From an uncultured Clostridia bacterium (lineage in GTDB: Bacteria; Bacillota; Clostridia; TANB77; CAG-508), in NCBI GenBank assembly GCA_934149005.1, contig CAKPDN010000003.1, positions 84,870 to 148,869 of the forward strand: a stretch of DNA of 64,000 bases, read 5' to 3'. This document shows, in pieces, positions 8,747-16,494 of this stretch. Position 1 is the stretch's first letter; every line of letters begins with the position of its first letter. The notes under the pieces are model-generated. The model was not told the DNA's origin. It searched no databases and saw only the letters and a program-made list of their open reading frames with translations. A program made the position numbers and the translations under genes.

Positions 8747-9583
8747 ATGGGAAACAAAAAGATAAAAGATATTGAAGAACTTAAAAGTATGGCTAGAAAA
8801 ATAAGAATGGGAATTGTAGAATCAGTATATAGTGGAGAATCTGGACATCCAGGTGGTTCGCTTTCAATAGCAGATATAATGACAGTTTTATATTTTAATG
8901 AAATGAATATAAATCCTGAAAATCCAAAAGATGAAAATAGAGATAGATTAGTATTATCTAAAGGACATTGTGCACCAGCACTATATTCTGCTTTAGCAAA
9001 CAGAGGATTTTTTGAAGTAGATGAGTTACGAACATTAAGAAATATAGAGAGCAGATTACAAGGACATCCAGATATGAAACATATACCTGGAGTAGATATG
9101 ACAACAGGTTCATTAGGACAAGGGTTATCAGCAGCAAATGGAATGGCAATAGCTGGGAAATTAAATAATAAAAATTATAGGGTATATTGCATTTTAGGAG
9201 ATGGAGAAATAGAAGAAGGACAAATTTGGGAAGCTGCAATGGCATCAAATAAATATAAATTAGACAATTTATGTGTAATAGTAGATAATAATAATTTGCA
9301 AATAGATGGAACAATTGAAGAAGTTATGAGTTCATATCCGATAGATGAAAAGTTTAAAAGTTTTGGATTTCAAATTATTAATATTGATGGCCATAATATT
9401 CAGGAAATAATAGATGCTTTTGATGTTGCAAAAAATATTAAAGGAAAACCAACTTGTATAATTGCTAAAACTATAAAGGGAAAAGGAGTTTCTTTTATGG
9501 AAAACCAAGTCGGATGGCATGGAAAAGCACCAAATAAGGAACAATATAACCAGGCTATGGAAGAATTGTCAAAAAATGCTTGA
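8747..9583 (+). CDS. Transketolase, N-terminal (TPP-binding) subunit
   Basis: A 278-residue protein matching only the first domain of transketolase. It has SGHPGGSLS, SKGHCAPALY and the thiamine-diphosphate motif GDGEIEEGQIWEAA (from residue 151) ending in a conserved Asn in VDNNNLQ. Split transketolases work as a heteromer with a roughly 310-residue C-terminal subunit, normally encoded next door. Here the gene ends in the rplU promoter and no partner is in the window, so the C-terminal half must be elsewhere. The length is right for a natural N-subunit, so this is not a truncation. AAGGAG precedes the ATG. The pathway is the non-oxidative pentose phosphate route. Confidence 0.9.
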   Translation: MGNKKIKDIEELKSMARKIRMGIVESVYSGESGHPGGSLSIADIMTVLYFNEMNINPENPKDENRDRLVLSKGHCAPALYSALANRGFFEVDELRTLRNIESRLQGHPDMKHIPGVDMTTGSLGQGLSAANGMAIAGKLNNKNYRVYCILGDGEIEEGQIWEAAMASNKYKLDNLCVIVDNNNLQIDGTIEEVMSSYPIDEKFKSFGFQIINIDGHNIQEIIDAFDVAKNIKGKPTCIIAKTIKGKGVSFMENQVGWHGKAPNKEQYNQAMEELSKNA

Positions 9584-9608
9584 CATTGAAGAAAAAAAAT
9601 GTTAAAAT
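9580..9608 (+). promoter_or_regulatory. rplU: Promoter of rplU-rpmA
   Basis: A consensus TTGACA (9580-9585), 17-base spacer and TAAAAT (9603-9608). The -35 box overlaps the stop codon of the transketolase subunit gene. Confidence 0.8.
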
Positions 9609-9614
9609 TATTAA

Positions 9615-9686
9615 CTGTAATCCGCTTAGTCAAGGTACATAAAAACTAATTTAATTTAGTTACCTTATCAAAGGATTAGCGAGTAT
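9615..9686 (+). ncRNA. Ribosomal protein L21 leader RNA
   Basis: The rplU 5' leader folds with outer stem TAATCC (9618-9623) with GGATTA (9673-9678) and inner stem AAGGTA (9632-9637) with TACCTT (9661-9666). Position, size and nested stems fit the L21 leader of Firmicutes, an autoregulatory site thought to bind an encoded ribosomal protein. The ribosome binding site AGGGAGGTG follows at once. The assignment rests on position and fold, without a covariance-model search. Confidence 0.65.
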
Positions 9687-9710
9687 ACAAATAAGGGAGG
9701 TGCATTTTAA

Positions 9711-10067
9711 ATGTACGCAGTAATTGAAAGTTGTGGAAAACAATACAAAGTAGCACAAGGAGATGTAGTATTTTTTGAAAAATTAGATACTGAAGAAGGA
9801 AAAAAAGTTACTTTTGATAAAGTAGTTTTAGTATCAGATGATGGAAAAGTACAAGTAGGAAATCCTTATGTTAAAGGTGTAAAAGTTGAAGGAAAAGTAG
9901 TTGCACATGGTAAAGCTAAAAAAATCATTGTTTTCAAAATGAAAGCTAAAAAGAACTACAGAAGAAAACAAGGACATAGACAACCATATACTAAAGTTGA
10001 AATAACAGCAATAAAAACAACTGCAAAAAAGACAGCTGAAAAAGCTGAAGAAAAAGTAGAAGCTTAA
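9711..10067 (+). CDS. rplU: 50S ribosomal protein L21
   Basis: A 118-residue L21. The N-terminus MYAVIESCGKQYKVAQGD and the central KKIIVFKMKAKKNYRRKQGHRQ block, which contacts 23S rRNA, are canonical. The last 15 residues form an Ala/Lys/Glu-rich tail longer than the core family. It is the first gene of the rplU-rpmA unit behind a promoter and leader. The usual gene for the L27-processing protease Prp does not occur between it and rpmA. Confidence 0.98.
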   Translation: MYAVIESCGKQYKVAQGDVVFFEKLDTEEGKKVTFDKVVLVSDDGKVQVGNPYVKGVKVEGKVVAHGKAKKIIVFKMKAKKNYRRKQGHRQPYTKVEITAIKTTAKKTAEKAEEKVEA

Positions 10068-10200
10068 GTTATATTTAAGACTACATATTAATTAAAAAGA
10101 TTTTAATTAAGAGAAGCTATATAAAAACTATAATCAAGCTATAAATTAAAAATAAAAGGTTTTTAATTTATGATGCACAAAGTGAAAGGAGTGAGAAAGC

Positions 10201-10461
10201 ATGGCTCATAAAAAAGGTCAAGGTAGTTCACACAACGGTCGTGAGAGTGAATCTAAACGTCTTGGAGTAAAAAGAGCAGATGGACAATTTGTTTTAGCTG
10301 GTAATATATTAGTTAGACAAAGAGGAACAAGAGTATATCCAGGTGTTAATGTTAAAAAAGGTAGCGATGATACATTATATGCAGTAGTAGATGGTACTGT
10401 AAAATTTGAAAGAAAAGGTAGAGATAAAAAACAAGTAAGTGTTTATCCAGTGGAAGCCTAA
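10201..10461 (+). CDS. rpmA: 50S ribosomal protein L27, no N-terminal extension
   Basis: An 86-residue L27 with canonical GQGSSHNGRESESKRLG and GNILVRQRGTRVYPG segments. It starts MAHKKGQG, the mature form seen in E. coli. Most Firmicutes L27 proteins instead begin with a roughly nine-residue extension ending in QFFA that the protease Prp removes. No extension can be found upstream in frame. The 133-base gap after rplU holds no prp gene, which fits loss of both. GAAAGGAGTGAG precedes the ATG. Confidence 0.98.
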   Translation: MAHKKGQGSSHNGRESESKRLGVKRADGQFVLAGNILVRQRGTRVYPGVNVKKGSDDTLYAVVDGTVKFERKGRDKKQVSVYPVEA

Positions 10462-10475
10462 GAATAATATATGAA

Positions 10476-10513
10476 AAGGAAGAACTAAAATATAAAATAG
10501 TTCTTCTTTTTTG
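10476..10513 (+). terminator. Terminator of the rplU-rpmA operon
   Basis: Stem 10480-10487 with 10498-10505 followed by CTTTTTT, just after the rpmA stop. Confidence 0.8.
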
Positions 10514-10639
10514 TATTAGCTAAGAGTTATAACTATTCATAAAAGCTAGCAAAAATAATTGGTAAAAAATATCGACAATTAATCAAACTTGAAGCTATAA
10601 TAAATTTGTAAAACAAAGGAAAAATAAGGAGGAATATAG

Positions 10640-11279
10640 TTGAAAAAGAAAAGTGATAGAACAGTTGATACTGTAGAGAGATACTTTAGAAAATAGAGCT
10701 CAAAAATATAAAATAGAAAATGCTATAACATTAATAGCACTTATAATTACAATCATAATATTGCTAATATTGTCAGGTGTAGCAATATCGCAATTAGTAG
10801 AAAGCGGGTTGATAAGGAAGACAACCTATGCAAGTAAAGAGACTTCAAAGACTCAAGCATTAGAAGAACTAAGATTGAAAGTATTACAAGTTCAAACAGA
10901 TAAACATGGTTTAGCAACACTACAGGATTTGGTAAATGCTTTTAATTTAGATAGTGAAAATGAATATATAGTATCTTTAAGTCAAATAGAAAATATAACT
11001 GGTGAAGTACCAAACGTAGAAAATAGTAGTGAAATATATGTAATTTATAAAAATTTTCAATTTAAAATTGATAGTAATTTAGAAGTAACTTTTGTACAAG
11101 AATATCAAAGCAATAAACAAGTATCAAATATTACAACAAGATATTTATTGGTAGAGGTAGATGGATATTTTGAAAATGAAGATTGTGCTGTTATAAATGA
11201 AATATCAGTTTATAATAAAAATTATGAAAAAATAAATTATTCAATTTTAAAAGATTTAGAATATAAAATTGATAAATAA
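10640..11279 (+). pseudogene. Prepilin-like protein with a +1 frame break
   Basis: AAGGAGG (10626-10632) and TTG at 10640 start a short frame that stops at 10694-10696. The next frame, from about 10680, reads DTLENRAQKYKIENAITLIALI, a charged N-terminus running into a long hydrophobic helix as in prepilins, then about 150 soluble residues to 11279. The second frame has no start of its own before the helix, so one extra base lies between about 10676 and 10682 (GAGAGAT). The in-frame codon there is AGA, not CGG, unlike the five other breaks in this window. It may be a real mutation, a sequence error or another decoding event. If joined, the product is about 212 residues. Confidence 0.65.
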
Positions 11280-11289
11280 ATATAAATAA

Positions 11290-11324
11290 AAATTTGATTA
11301 CTAACAAAGTAATCAAATTTTTTT
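11290..11324 (+). terminator. Terminator after the prepilin-like gene
   Basis: An 11-bp perfect stem (11290-11300 with 11310-11320) followed by a T run. Confidence 0.85.
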
Positions 11325-11343
11325 GAAAAAATACAAAAAAACA

Positions 11344-11372
11344 TTTACAATTTTATTTTTTTTGTATACAAT
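11344..11372 (+). promoter_or_regulatory. Promoter of the GT4 glycosyltransferase gene
   Basis: TTTACA (11344-11349), 17-base spacer, TACAAT (11367-11372), about 60 bases before the start. Confidence 0.5.
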
Positions 11373-11432
11373 ATATCAAGTGAAAAAAATGTCAAAAACA
11401 AAAGAAAATAGTCAAGAAAAGAGGCCTAATTA

Positions 11433-12725
11433 ATGAAAATATTAATGTTAACATGGGAATACCCACCAAGAGTGGTAGGAGGAATATCAAGAGTAGTATA
11501 TGATTTATCAAAAACCTTAATAAAAGATGGACACGATGTAACAGTTGTAACATATAAAGAAGGAGAGGCACCAGACTTTGAAGATGATAAAGGTGTAAAA
11601 GTATATAGGACTGGAAATTATATGATAAATTCAAACAATTTTATAGACTGGATAATGCAAATGAATTTTAATATGATTGCAAAAGCAAATGAAATAATAG
11701 CAAAAGAAGGAAAATTTGATGTAATACATGCACATGACTGGCTAGTAGCATATGCGGCAAAAACATTAAAAGATTCATATAATATTCCAATAGTTGCAAC
11801 AATACATGCAACAGAGGCTGGAAGAAATAGTGGAATACATGATGAAACACAAAGATATATAAATGATACAGAATGGATGCTAACATATGAAGCATCAGAA
11901 GTAATAGTAAATAGTAATTATATGAAAAATGAATTACAAAGATTATTTGGATTACCATATGAAAAAATAAATGTGATACCAAATGGAGTAAATATGAGTC
12001 TATTCAATGGAATAGAAAGAGACTATAATTTTAGAAGAAAATTTGCAATGGACAATGAAAAAATAATACTATTTATGGGAAGACTAGTGTATGAAAAAGG
12101 AGTACAGCATTTAATAGCAGCAATGCCCAAAATATTAAATGGATATAATGACACAAAACTCGTTATATGTGGTAAAGGCGGAATGATAGATGAATTAAAA
12201 GCCCAAGTAAATGCTTTAGGAATATCAGAAAAAGTATATTTTGCAGGATATATGAAGGGAAAAGATGTACAAAAAATGTATAAAGCAGCAGATATATCAG
12301 TATTCCCAAGTACATATGAACCATTTGGAATAGTGGCACTAGAAGCAATGCTATCAGAAAATCCAGTGGTAGTATCAGACATAGGAGGTCTAAATGAAAT
12401 AGTACAACATAAAGAAAATGGAATGAAAACATATTGTGGAAATCCAAATTCAATAGCAGATGCAATATTAGAACTATTATATGACCATAAACTATGTGCA
12501 GAAATAACAAAAAAAGCAAAAAACAAAGTCAGAAATGAATACAATTGGAGTAAAATATCACAAGATACTCACTTTGCATATCAAAAAGCAATTTGCCAAT
12601 CAATGGCTGAAAAACAAAAAAGAGAACTTGAACAAGAAAGAGCAAACAAAACTAAAAAAGCTAAAAACACAGAAAAAGAAATATCAAATTTACTTACGTT
12701 TAAAAAACGTAATGCATATGCATAA
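11433..12725 (+). CDS. GT4-family glycosyltransferase (GT-B fold)
   Basis: A 430-residue soluble GT-B enzyme. The N-terminal domain begins MKILMLTWEYPPRVVGGIS, the glycine-rich acceptor/donor loop typical of GT4 and glycogen-synthase-like proteins. HAHDWL follows, then NVIPNGVN at the domain junction, GRLVYEKGVQ (donor phosphate binding) and the EPFGIVALEAM retaining-transferase motif (EX7E type). A Lys/Glu-rich tail of about 40 residues extends past the fold. The substrate is unknown; it could be a polysaccharide, glycolipid or glycogen-like glucan. It is a single gene between its own promoter and a REP-like hairpin. Confidence 0.9.
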   Translation: MKILMLTWEYPPRVVGGISRVVYDLSKTLIKDGHDVTVVTYKEGEAPDFEDDKGVKVYRTGNYMINSNNFIDWIMQMNFNMIAKANEIIAKEGKFDVIHAHDWLVAYAAKTLKDSYNIPIVATIHATEAGRNSGIHDETQRYINDTEWMLTYEASEVIVNSNYMKNELQRLFGLPYEKINVIPNGVNMSLFNGIERDYNFRRKFAMDNEKIILFMGRLVYEKGVQHLIAAMPKILNGYNDTKLVICGKGGMIDELKAQVNALGISEKVYFAGYMKGKDVQKMYKAADISVFPSTYEPFGIVALEAMLSENPVVVSDIGGLNEIVQHKENGMKTYCGNPNSIADAILELLYDHKLCAEITKKAKNKVRNEYNWSKISQDTHFAYQKAICQSMAEKQKRELEQERANKTKKAKNTEKEISNLLTFKKRNAYA

Positions 12726-12727
12726 AG

Positions 12728-12758
12728 TGTCCCATTGGGGACGTTTCTGTTTGGGACA
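12728..12758. repeat. REP-like palindrome (TGTCCC family), reverse copy
   Basis: The unit TGTCCCATTGGGGACGTTTC running to GGGACA is, in reverse complement, a close copy of the one at 2435-2463. It begins three bases after a stop codon and is followed by TTTTATTT, so it can also terminate transcription. Confidence 0.65.
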
Positions 12759-12879
12759 TTTTATTTATAAAATGTTTATAAAAGGAAATGTCTTCAATGG
12801 AATTTTTATATTTTAAAAAAATTCAAAAAATTCTACAAATTTAGCACAAAAAAAGTGTATAATTAAAAAGGAGGAAAAT

Positions 12880-13785
12880 ATGGAAGAGGAATTTAAATCA
12901 GGATTTGTAACAATAATAGGAAGAACAAATGTAGGAAAATCAACATTAATAAATTTGTTAGTAGGAGAAAAAGTAGCAGCAATAGCCAACAAAGTTCAAA
13001 CAACCAGAACAGCAATAAAAGGAATAGTAAATAGAGAAAATTCACAAATTATATTCACAGATACACCAGGAATTCATAAGCCAAAACACAAATTAAATGA
13101 AACAATGGTAGAAACATCATTTGCTACAATACCAGATTCAGATATAGTGCTATTCATAGTAGAAGCAACAAGTGAAGAAATAGGCAGAGGAGATAGAATT
13201 ATACTAGAAAAAATAAAAGAAGCAAAAAGAAAAACAATATTAATAATAAACAAAATAGATTTAGTAAAAAGAGAAAAATTGCTAAATTTAATTGATATTT
13301 ACAGCAAAGAATATAATTTTGAATCAGTAATACCAATATCAGCATATCAAGAAAAATATAAAAATATCATATTAGATGAAATAGAGAAGAACCTAAAACC
13401 AGGACCTGCATATTATGATATTGAGGAATATACAGATCAAACAATTAGACAACTAGCCGAAGAAACAATAAGAGAAAAGGCTTTAAAAATGTTACAAGAT
13501 GAAGTACCACATGGAATTTACGTAGAAGTTGAAAAAATGAACTTAAGAAAAAATAAACAAAATGAAGATATTTATGATATAGAAGCAACAATATATTGCT
13601 TAAGAGATTCTCACAAAGGAATAATAATTGGAAAAAATGGTGAAATGTTAAAAAAGATAGGAAGGGCAGCAAGAATTGATATGGAGCAAAATTTTGGAAT
13701 AAAAGTAAATTTAAAAACATGGGTAAAAGTAAAAAAAGACTGGCTGGATAATGATTCTATTGTTAATAAGTTTAAATTGAAATAA
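12880..13785 (+). CDS. era: GTPase Era
   Basis: A 301-residue Era, an essential GTPase that binds the 3' end of 16S rRNA during 30S assembly. G1 is GRTNVGKST (residues 14-22), switch region TTRTAIKGI, G3 DTPGIHKPKHKL, G4 NKIDLV and G5 ISAYQ. The C-terminal KH domain carries the GXXG loop in IIGKNGEMLKKIGR. AAGGAGG precedes the ATG. A -10 like TATAAT (12858-12863) lies upstream without a clear -35. yqzL and recO follow, the usual Firmicutes order. Confidence 0.98.
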   Translation: MEEEFKSGFVTIIGRTNVGKSTLINLLVGEKVAAIANKVQTTRTAIKGIVNRENSQIIFTDTPGIHKPKHKLNETMVETSFATIPDSDIVLFIVEATSEEIGRGDRIILEKIKEAKRKTILIINKIDLVKREKLLNLIDIYSKEYNFESVIPISAYQEKYKNIILDEIEKNLKPGPAYYDIEEYTDQTIRQLAEETIREKALKMLQDEVPHGIYVEVEKMNLRKNKQNEDIYDIEATIYCLRDSHKGIIIGKNGEMLKKIGRAARIDMEQNFGIKVNLKTWVKVKKDWLDNDSIVNKFKLK

Positions 13786-13869
13786 AGATTAATTATAATT
13801 AAAGTATAAAAATATAAAAAATGCAAAAGATAAATTAAAGGTAAAACTTTAAGAATGGAGATGAGGCAG

Positions 13870-14040
13870 ATGATAAAAAAAATAGCATGGGATGCATTTA
13901 AAAATACTGGAAATATAAATGCATTTTTAGAATATAAACAAATTGAAAATTTAGAAAAAGGAATTCAAGAGATACAAAATATACAGAAAATTACAAATAT
14001 GAATGTTAATAATATAAATAAAAATAATACACAATTATAA
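13870..14040 (+). CDS. yqzL: YqzL family small protein
   Basis: A 56-residue protein beginning MIKKIAWDAFKNTGNINAFL. The (W/F)xxFxxTGNIxxYL pattern and location between era and recO match YqzL of Bacillus, whose function is unknown. I chose the ATG at 13870 over the earlier ATGs at 13855 and 13861 because GGAG at 13857-13860 gives normal spacing. The Asn-rich tail after residue 30 is longer than in Bacillus. Its stop lies right before the ribosome binding site of recO. Confidence 0.75.
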   Translation: MIKKIAWDAFKNTGNINAFLEYKQIENLEKGIQEIQNIQKITNMNVNNINKNNTQL

Positions 14041-14042
14041 AA

Positions 14043-14081
14043 GGGGGAAATGTTAGAATAAAGTCTAACATTTAAAATCAA
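14043..14081 (+). promoter_or_regulatory. recO: Hairpin between Shine-Dalgarno and start codon of recO
   Basis: GGGGG (14043-14047) is followed at once by a 10-bp perfect stem-loop (14048-14057 with 14064-14073) and then 8 bases to the ATG at 14082. Unfolded, the Shine-Dalgarno sequence is 34 bases away. Folded, the hairpin leaves it about 8 bases from the AUG. No other Shine-Dalgarno sequence is near the start. Confidence 0.6.
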
Positions 14082-14810
14082 ATGGCAAATATAAAAATAA
14101 GTGGAATAATAATTGCGGAAAATAACATGGGAGATTATGATAAAATGCTTACAATGTTAACGCCAAATTATGGAAAAATATCTTGTGTGGCTAAAGGAGC
14201 AAGAAGGCCACAAAGTGCTCTTTTAGCAGGAACACAATTATTTTGTTTTGGAGAGTATTTAATGTATAAAGGCACAAATACATATCATATAAATTCATGT
14301 GAAACTATAGAGATATTTTACAATTTACGAACAGACTTAGACAAGCTCAAATATGCAATACATATTAATAAAATAATTCAAGATATAACAGAAGAAAATG
14401 AAAATTGTTATAGAATTTTACAATTATTTTTAAATACATTATATACAATATCAGAAACTAATAAAGATAAAGACTGGATATTGAGTGTATTTAAATTGAG
14501 ACTTTTGTGTATTTTAGGGTTTACACCAAGAACTTTAAAATGTACAAATTGCAATGATGCAATAAATTTAACAAAATTTAGTATAAAGGATAACGGATTT
14601 AAATGTGAAAGTTGTGGAAGACAAGATAAATCCGCAATTGAGATGAGTGAGAGTGCTAAAAATGCAATAAAATATGTTATATCGGCTCCGCCTAAAAAAT
14701 TATATTCTTTTAATTTAAAAGATGAAAGTCTAAAGGAATTTAAGTTAATTACGAAGATTTATTTTGATGAAAAAATGGAAAAAGAATATAAAATAGAAGA
14801 ATTGTTCTAA
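14082..14810 (+). CDS. recO: DNA repair protein RecO
   Basis: A 242-residue RecO, which loads RecA on SSB-coated DNA with RecR. The N-terminal OB fold has DYDKMLTMLTPNYGKIS and AKGARRPQSALLAG, and the C4 zinc finger is CTNCNDA with CESCG. Length and order are normal. The start follows a hairpin rather than an ordinary ribosome binding site. Transcription probably comes from era-yqzL and ends at the large inverted repeat just downstream. Confidence 0.96.
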   Translation: MANIKISGIIIAENNMGDYDKMLTMLTPNYGKISCVAKGARRPQSALLAGTQLFCFGEYLMYKGTNTYHINSCETIEIFYNLRTDLDKLKYAIHINKIIQDITEENENCYRILQLFLNTLYTISETNKDKDWILSVFKLRLLCILGFTPRTLKCTNCNDAINLTKFSIKDNGFKCESCGRQDKSAIEMSESAKNAIKYVISAPPKKLYSFNLKDESLKEFKLITKIYFDEKMEKEYKIEELF

Positions 14811-14820
14811 TAAGGAGAAG

Positions 14821-14942
14821 AGGGAAAAGAGGGAAAAGGGGGACGTGACTTAAAATCCCTGCTGTGTGTGACGGATTTTCTTAAGAGAAACAATTACACA
14901 GCAGGGATTTTAAGTCACGTCCCCCTTTTCCCTCTTTTCCCT
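14821..14942. repeat. Perfect 47-bp inverted repeat with 28-nt loop
   Basis: 14821-14867 is the exact reverse complement of 14896-14942; the loop is 14868-14895. The arms contain GGGACGTGACTTAAAATCCC. A T run follows the right arm, so it will terminate recO transcription. Such perfect arms are far longer than a terminator needs and suggest a recently duplicated or mobile palindrome. Confidence 0.9.
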
Positions 14943-14958
14943 TTTTTTAAAAAAACAC

Positions 14959-14987
14959 TTGCAAAAAATAATAATAAAATATATAAT
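14959..14987 (+). promoter_or_regulatory. hpf: Promoter of hpf
   Basis: TTGCAA (14959-14964), 17-base spacer, perfect TATAAT (14982-14987), about 40 bases before the start. Confidence 0.7.
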
Positions 14988-15025
14988 AAAAACAGGCAAA
15001 GGTAAAAAAGAAGGGAGCGATTTTT

Positions 15026-15553
15026 ATGAGAATAAAAATTATAGGAAAAGAACTAAAGATAACAGAAGCAATGAATGAGTACGTAGAAAAAAAATTAGAC
15101 AGAATTGACAAATATTTTGAAGATGCCGAAGCAGATGTTACTTTAAAAACAGAAAAAAATGAGCAAACAGCAGAAATTTGCGTAATAGCAAATGGAGAAA
15201 GATACAGAGCTGTTACAGAAGACAAAGATATGTATGCATCTATTGATAGAGACATAGATATACTAGAAGGTCAAATAAGAAAATCAAAAACAAAAAAAGA
15301 AAAAATGATGAAAGATGCAAGTATTAGAACAATGGAAGTTGAAAGAGACCACATTGCAGAAATATCAAATGAAATAATAAAAACTTCTTATTATGAAATA
15401 AAACCAATGACACCTGAAGATGCAGTACTTGAATTACAAGCACATCCAACACATAATTTTTTGGCATTCATAAATGTTGAAACAGGAAAAGTAAATGTTA
15501 TACATAAACTAAAAGATGGAAAAAATTATGGTTTGGTAGAACCTGAAGCATAA
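15026..15553 (+). CDS. hpf: Long-form ribosome hibernation promoting factor
   Basis: A 175-residue long HPF. The N-terminal domain (1-95) starts MRIKIIGKELKITEAMNEYV and blocks the decoding channel. The C-terminal domain (about 118-175) starts EIIKTSYYEIKPMTPEDAV and contains the AHPTHNFLAFIN and KDGKNYGLVEP motifs that drive 100S dimer formation. The gene has its own promoter, as expected for a growth- and stress-responsive gene. A small prepilin-like gene follows 18 bases later and may be co-transcribed. Confidence 0.96.
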   Translation: MRIKIIGKELKITEAMNEYVEKKLDRIDKYFEDAEADVTLKTEKNEQTAEICVIANGERYRAVTEDKDMYASIDRDIDILEGQIRKSKTKKEKMMKDASIRTMEVERDHIAEISNEIIKTSYYEIKPMTPEDAVLELQAHPTHNFLAFINVETGKVNVIHKLKDGKNYGLVEPEA

Positions 15554-15571
15554 ATAAAAGGTGATTAAATT

Positions 15572-15805
15572 ATGAAATTTAAATCAAAAATAGTAAAAGA
15601 ACAAAAAGGTTCTATAACATTATTTGTTTTAATAAGTATTATGTTTTTTGTAGTAGTATTAGTAGGATTATATGCTAATTCAAACAATAAAATTCAAAAA
15701 CAACAAAGAGAATTAGAAAAAATACAAAAAAGTTATAATAAAATTAATATAAATGAATTATATGAAGAAACATATAATAAATATGCGAATGAATATAATT
15801 ACTAG
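15572..15805 (+). CDS. Small prepilin-like membrane protein (77 aa)
   Basis: A 77-residue protein with a basic N-terminus ending in EQKGSITLFVLISIMFF, where a Gly precedes a hydrophobic helix with the form of a class III-type prepilin cleavage site. A 45-residue charged, probably coiled-coil tail rich in Gln, Lys and Glu follows. AAAGGTGAT precedes the ATG. It may belong with the Tad-like machine encoded 0.7 kb downstream, but it is transcribed with hpf. I do not know its function. A terminator follows. Confidence 0.55.
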   Translation: MKFKSKIVKEQKGSITLFVLISIMFFVVVLVGLYANSNNKIQKQQRELEKIQKSYNKININELYEETYNKYANEYNY

Positions 15806-15824
15806 AACAATAGTGAACTGATTT

Positions 15825-15858
15825 AAAAGGCAGGAAATCATATCCTGCCTTTTATTTA
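15825..15858 (+). terminator. Terminator of the hpf unit
   Basis: An 11-bp perfect stem (15825-15835 with 15843-15853) with TTTTATTT after it. Confidence 0.9.
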
Positions 15859-15998
15859 TATGTAAATAACAATTTAAATTGATACCTACATATTGATACT
15901 CTAATATTATAGATTAAATAGTATCAATAAAAAACAAAATATAACTTTCTGCCTCAATCATAAAGAAATAAATTCTGTCAGTATATCAAAAAATGAAA

Positions 15999-16196
15999 CT
16001 ATTTCATGTTGTTTTCAACTTGTTGAATCATTTTTTTAACCATGTTACCACCTATTCTACCAGCATCTCTAGCAGAAATATCACCGTTGTATCCATCTTT
16101 TAAATTAACACCAACTTCGCTAGCAACTTCATATTTGAACTTATCTAAGGCTGTCATAGCTTCTGGAACTAATTTTTTATTAGAATTGTTTGCCAT
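15999..16196 (-). CDS. Alpha/beta-type small acid-soluble spore protein
   Basis: A 65-residue SASP that coats spore DNA and protects it from UV and chemicals. It contains the germination-protease site KYEVASEVGV, then a central GDISARDAGRIGGNMVKKM DNA-binding segment. The start is the ATG at 16196 (MANNSNKKLVPEA), preceded by AGGAGGTG; longer in-frame starts lack this. It is evidence that the organism forms endospores. Expression is presumably under the forespore factor sigma-G, whose boxes I could not define. Confidence 0.95.
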   Translation of the reverse strand: MANNSNKKLVPEAMTALDKFKYEVASEVGVNLKDGYNGDISARDAGRIGGNMVKKMIQQVENNMK

Positions 16197-16418
16197 AATA
16201 TTCACCTCCTGCAAATATACATTTATAGAAAAAACATTTGCTTTTTCTAATACTATCATTTGCAAATTTTAAAATAATAAACAGGAAATTTTTACAAAAA
16301 ATAAATATAAATTTTGTTTTTATATTATTAAATTTAAAATTGAGTTTTTAATTAATAATTTTTAATATTACAAAAATATTACAAAAATATTAACTTTTTA
16401 TTACACAATAATATTTTG

Positions 16419-16447
16419 TTGATTTAAGTACTAATTTGATGTAAAAT
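16419..16447 (+). promoter_or_regulatory. Promoter of the Tad-like operon
   Basis: TTGATT (16419-16424), 17-base spacer, TAAAAT (16442-16447), about 48 bases before the CpaB-like gene. No other convincing promoter or terminator is seen until 28.9 kb. Confidence 0.5.
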
Positions 16448-16494
16448 GTAATAGAGAATATAAAATAAAGTCGTTATTTAAGGAGGAATTTACA

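Noticed and set aside
10068..10200. A hidden prp gene between rplU and rpmA
   Set aside because: The gap is 133 bases and no frame of adequate length exists on either strand.
10674..10682. Treating the prepilin-like break as a sixth CGG site
   Set aside because: No CGG is present; the in-frame codon is AGA and the joining base lies in a GAGA repeat.
14821..14942. CRISPR or direct repeat array
   Set aside because: The unit is a single inverted pair, not a series of direct repeats; no CRISPR-like array was seen anywhere in the window.
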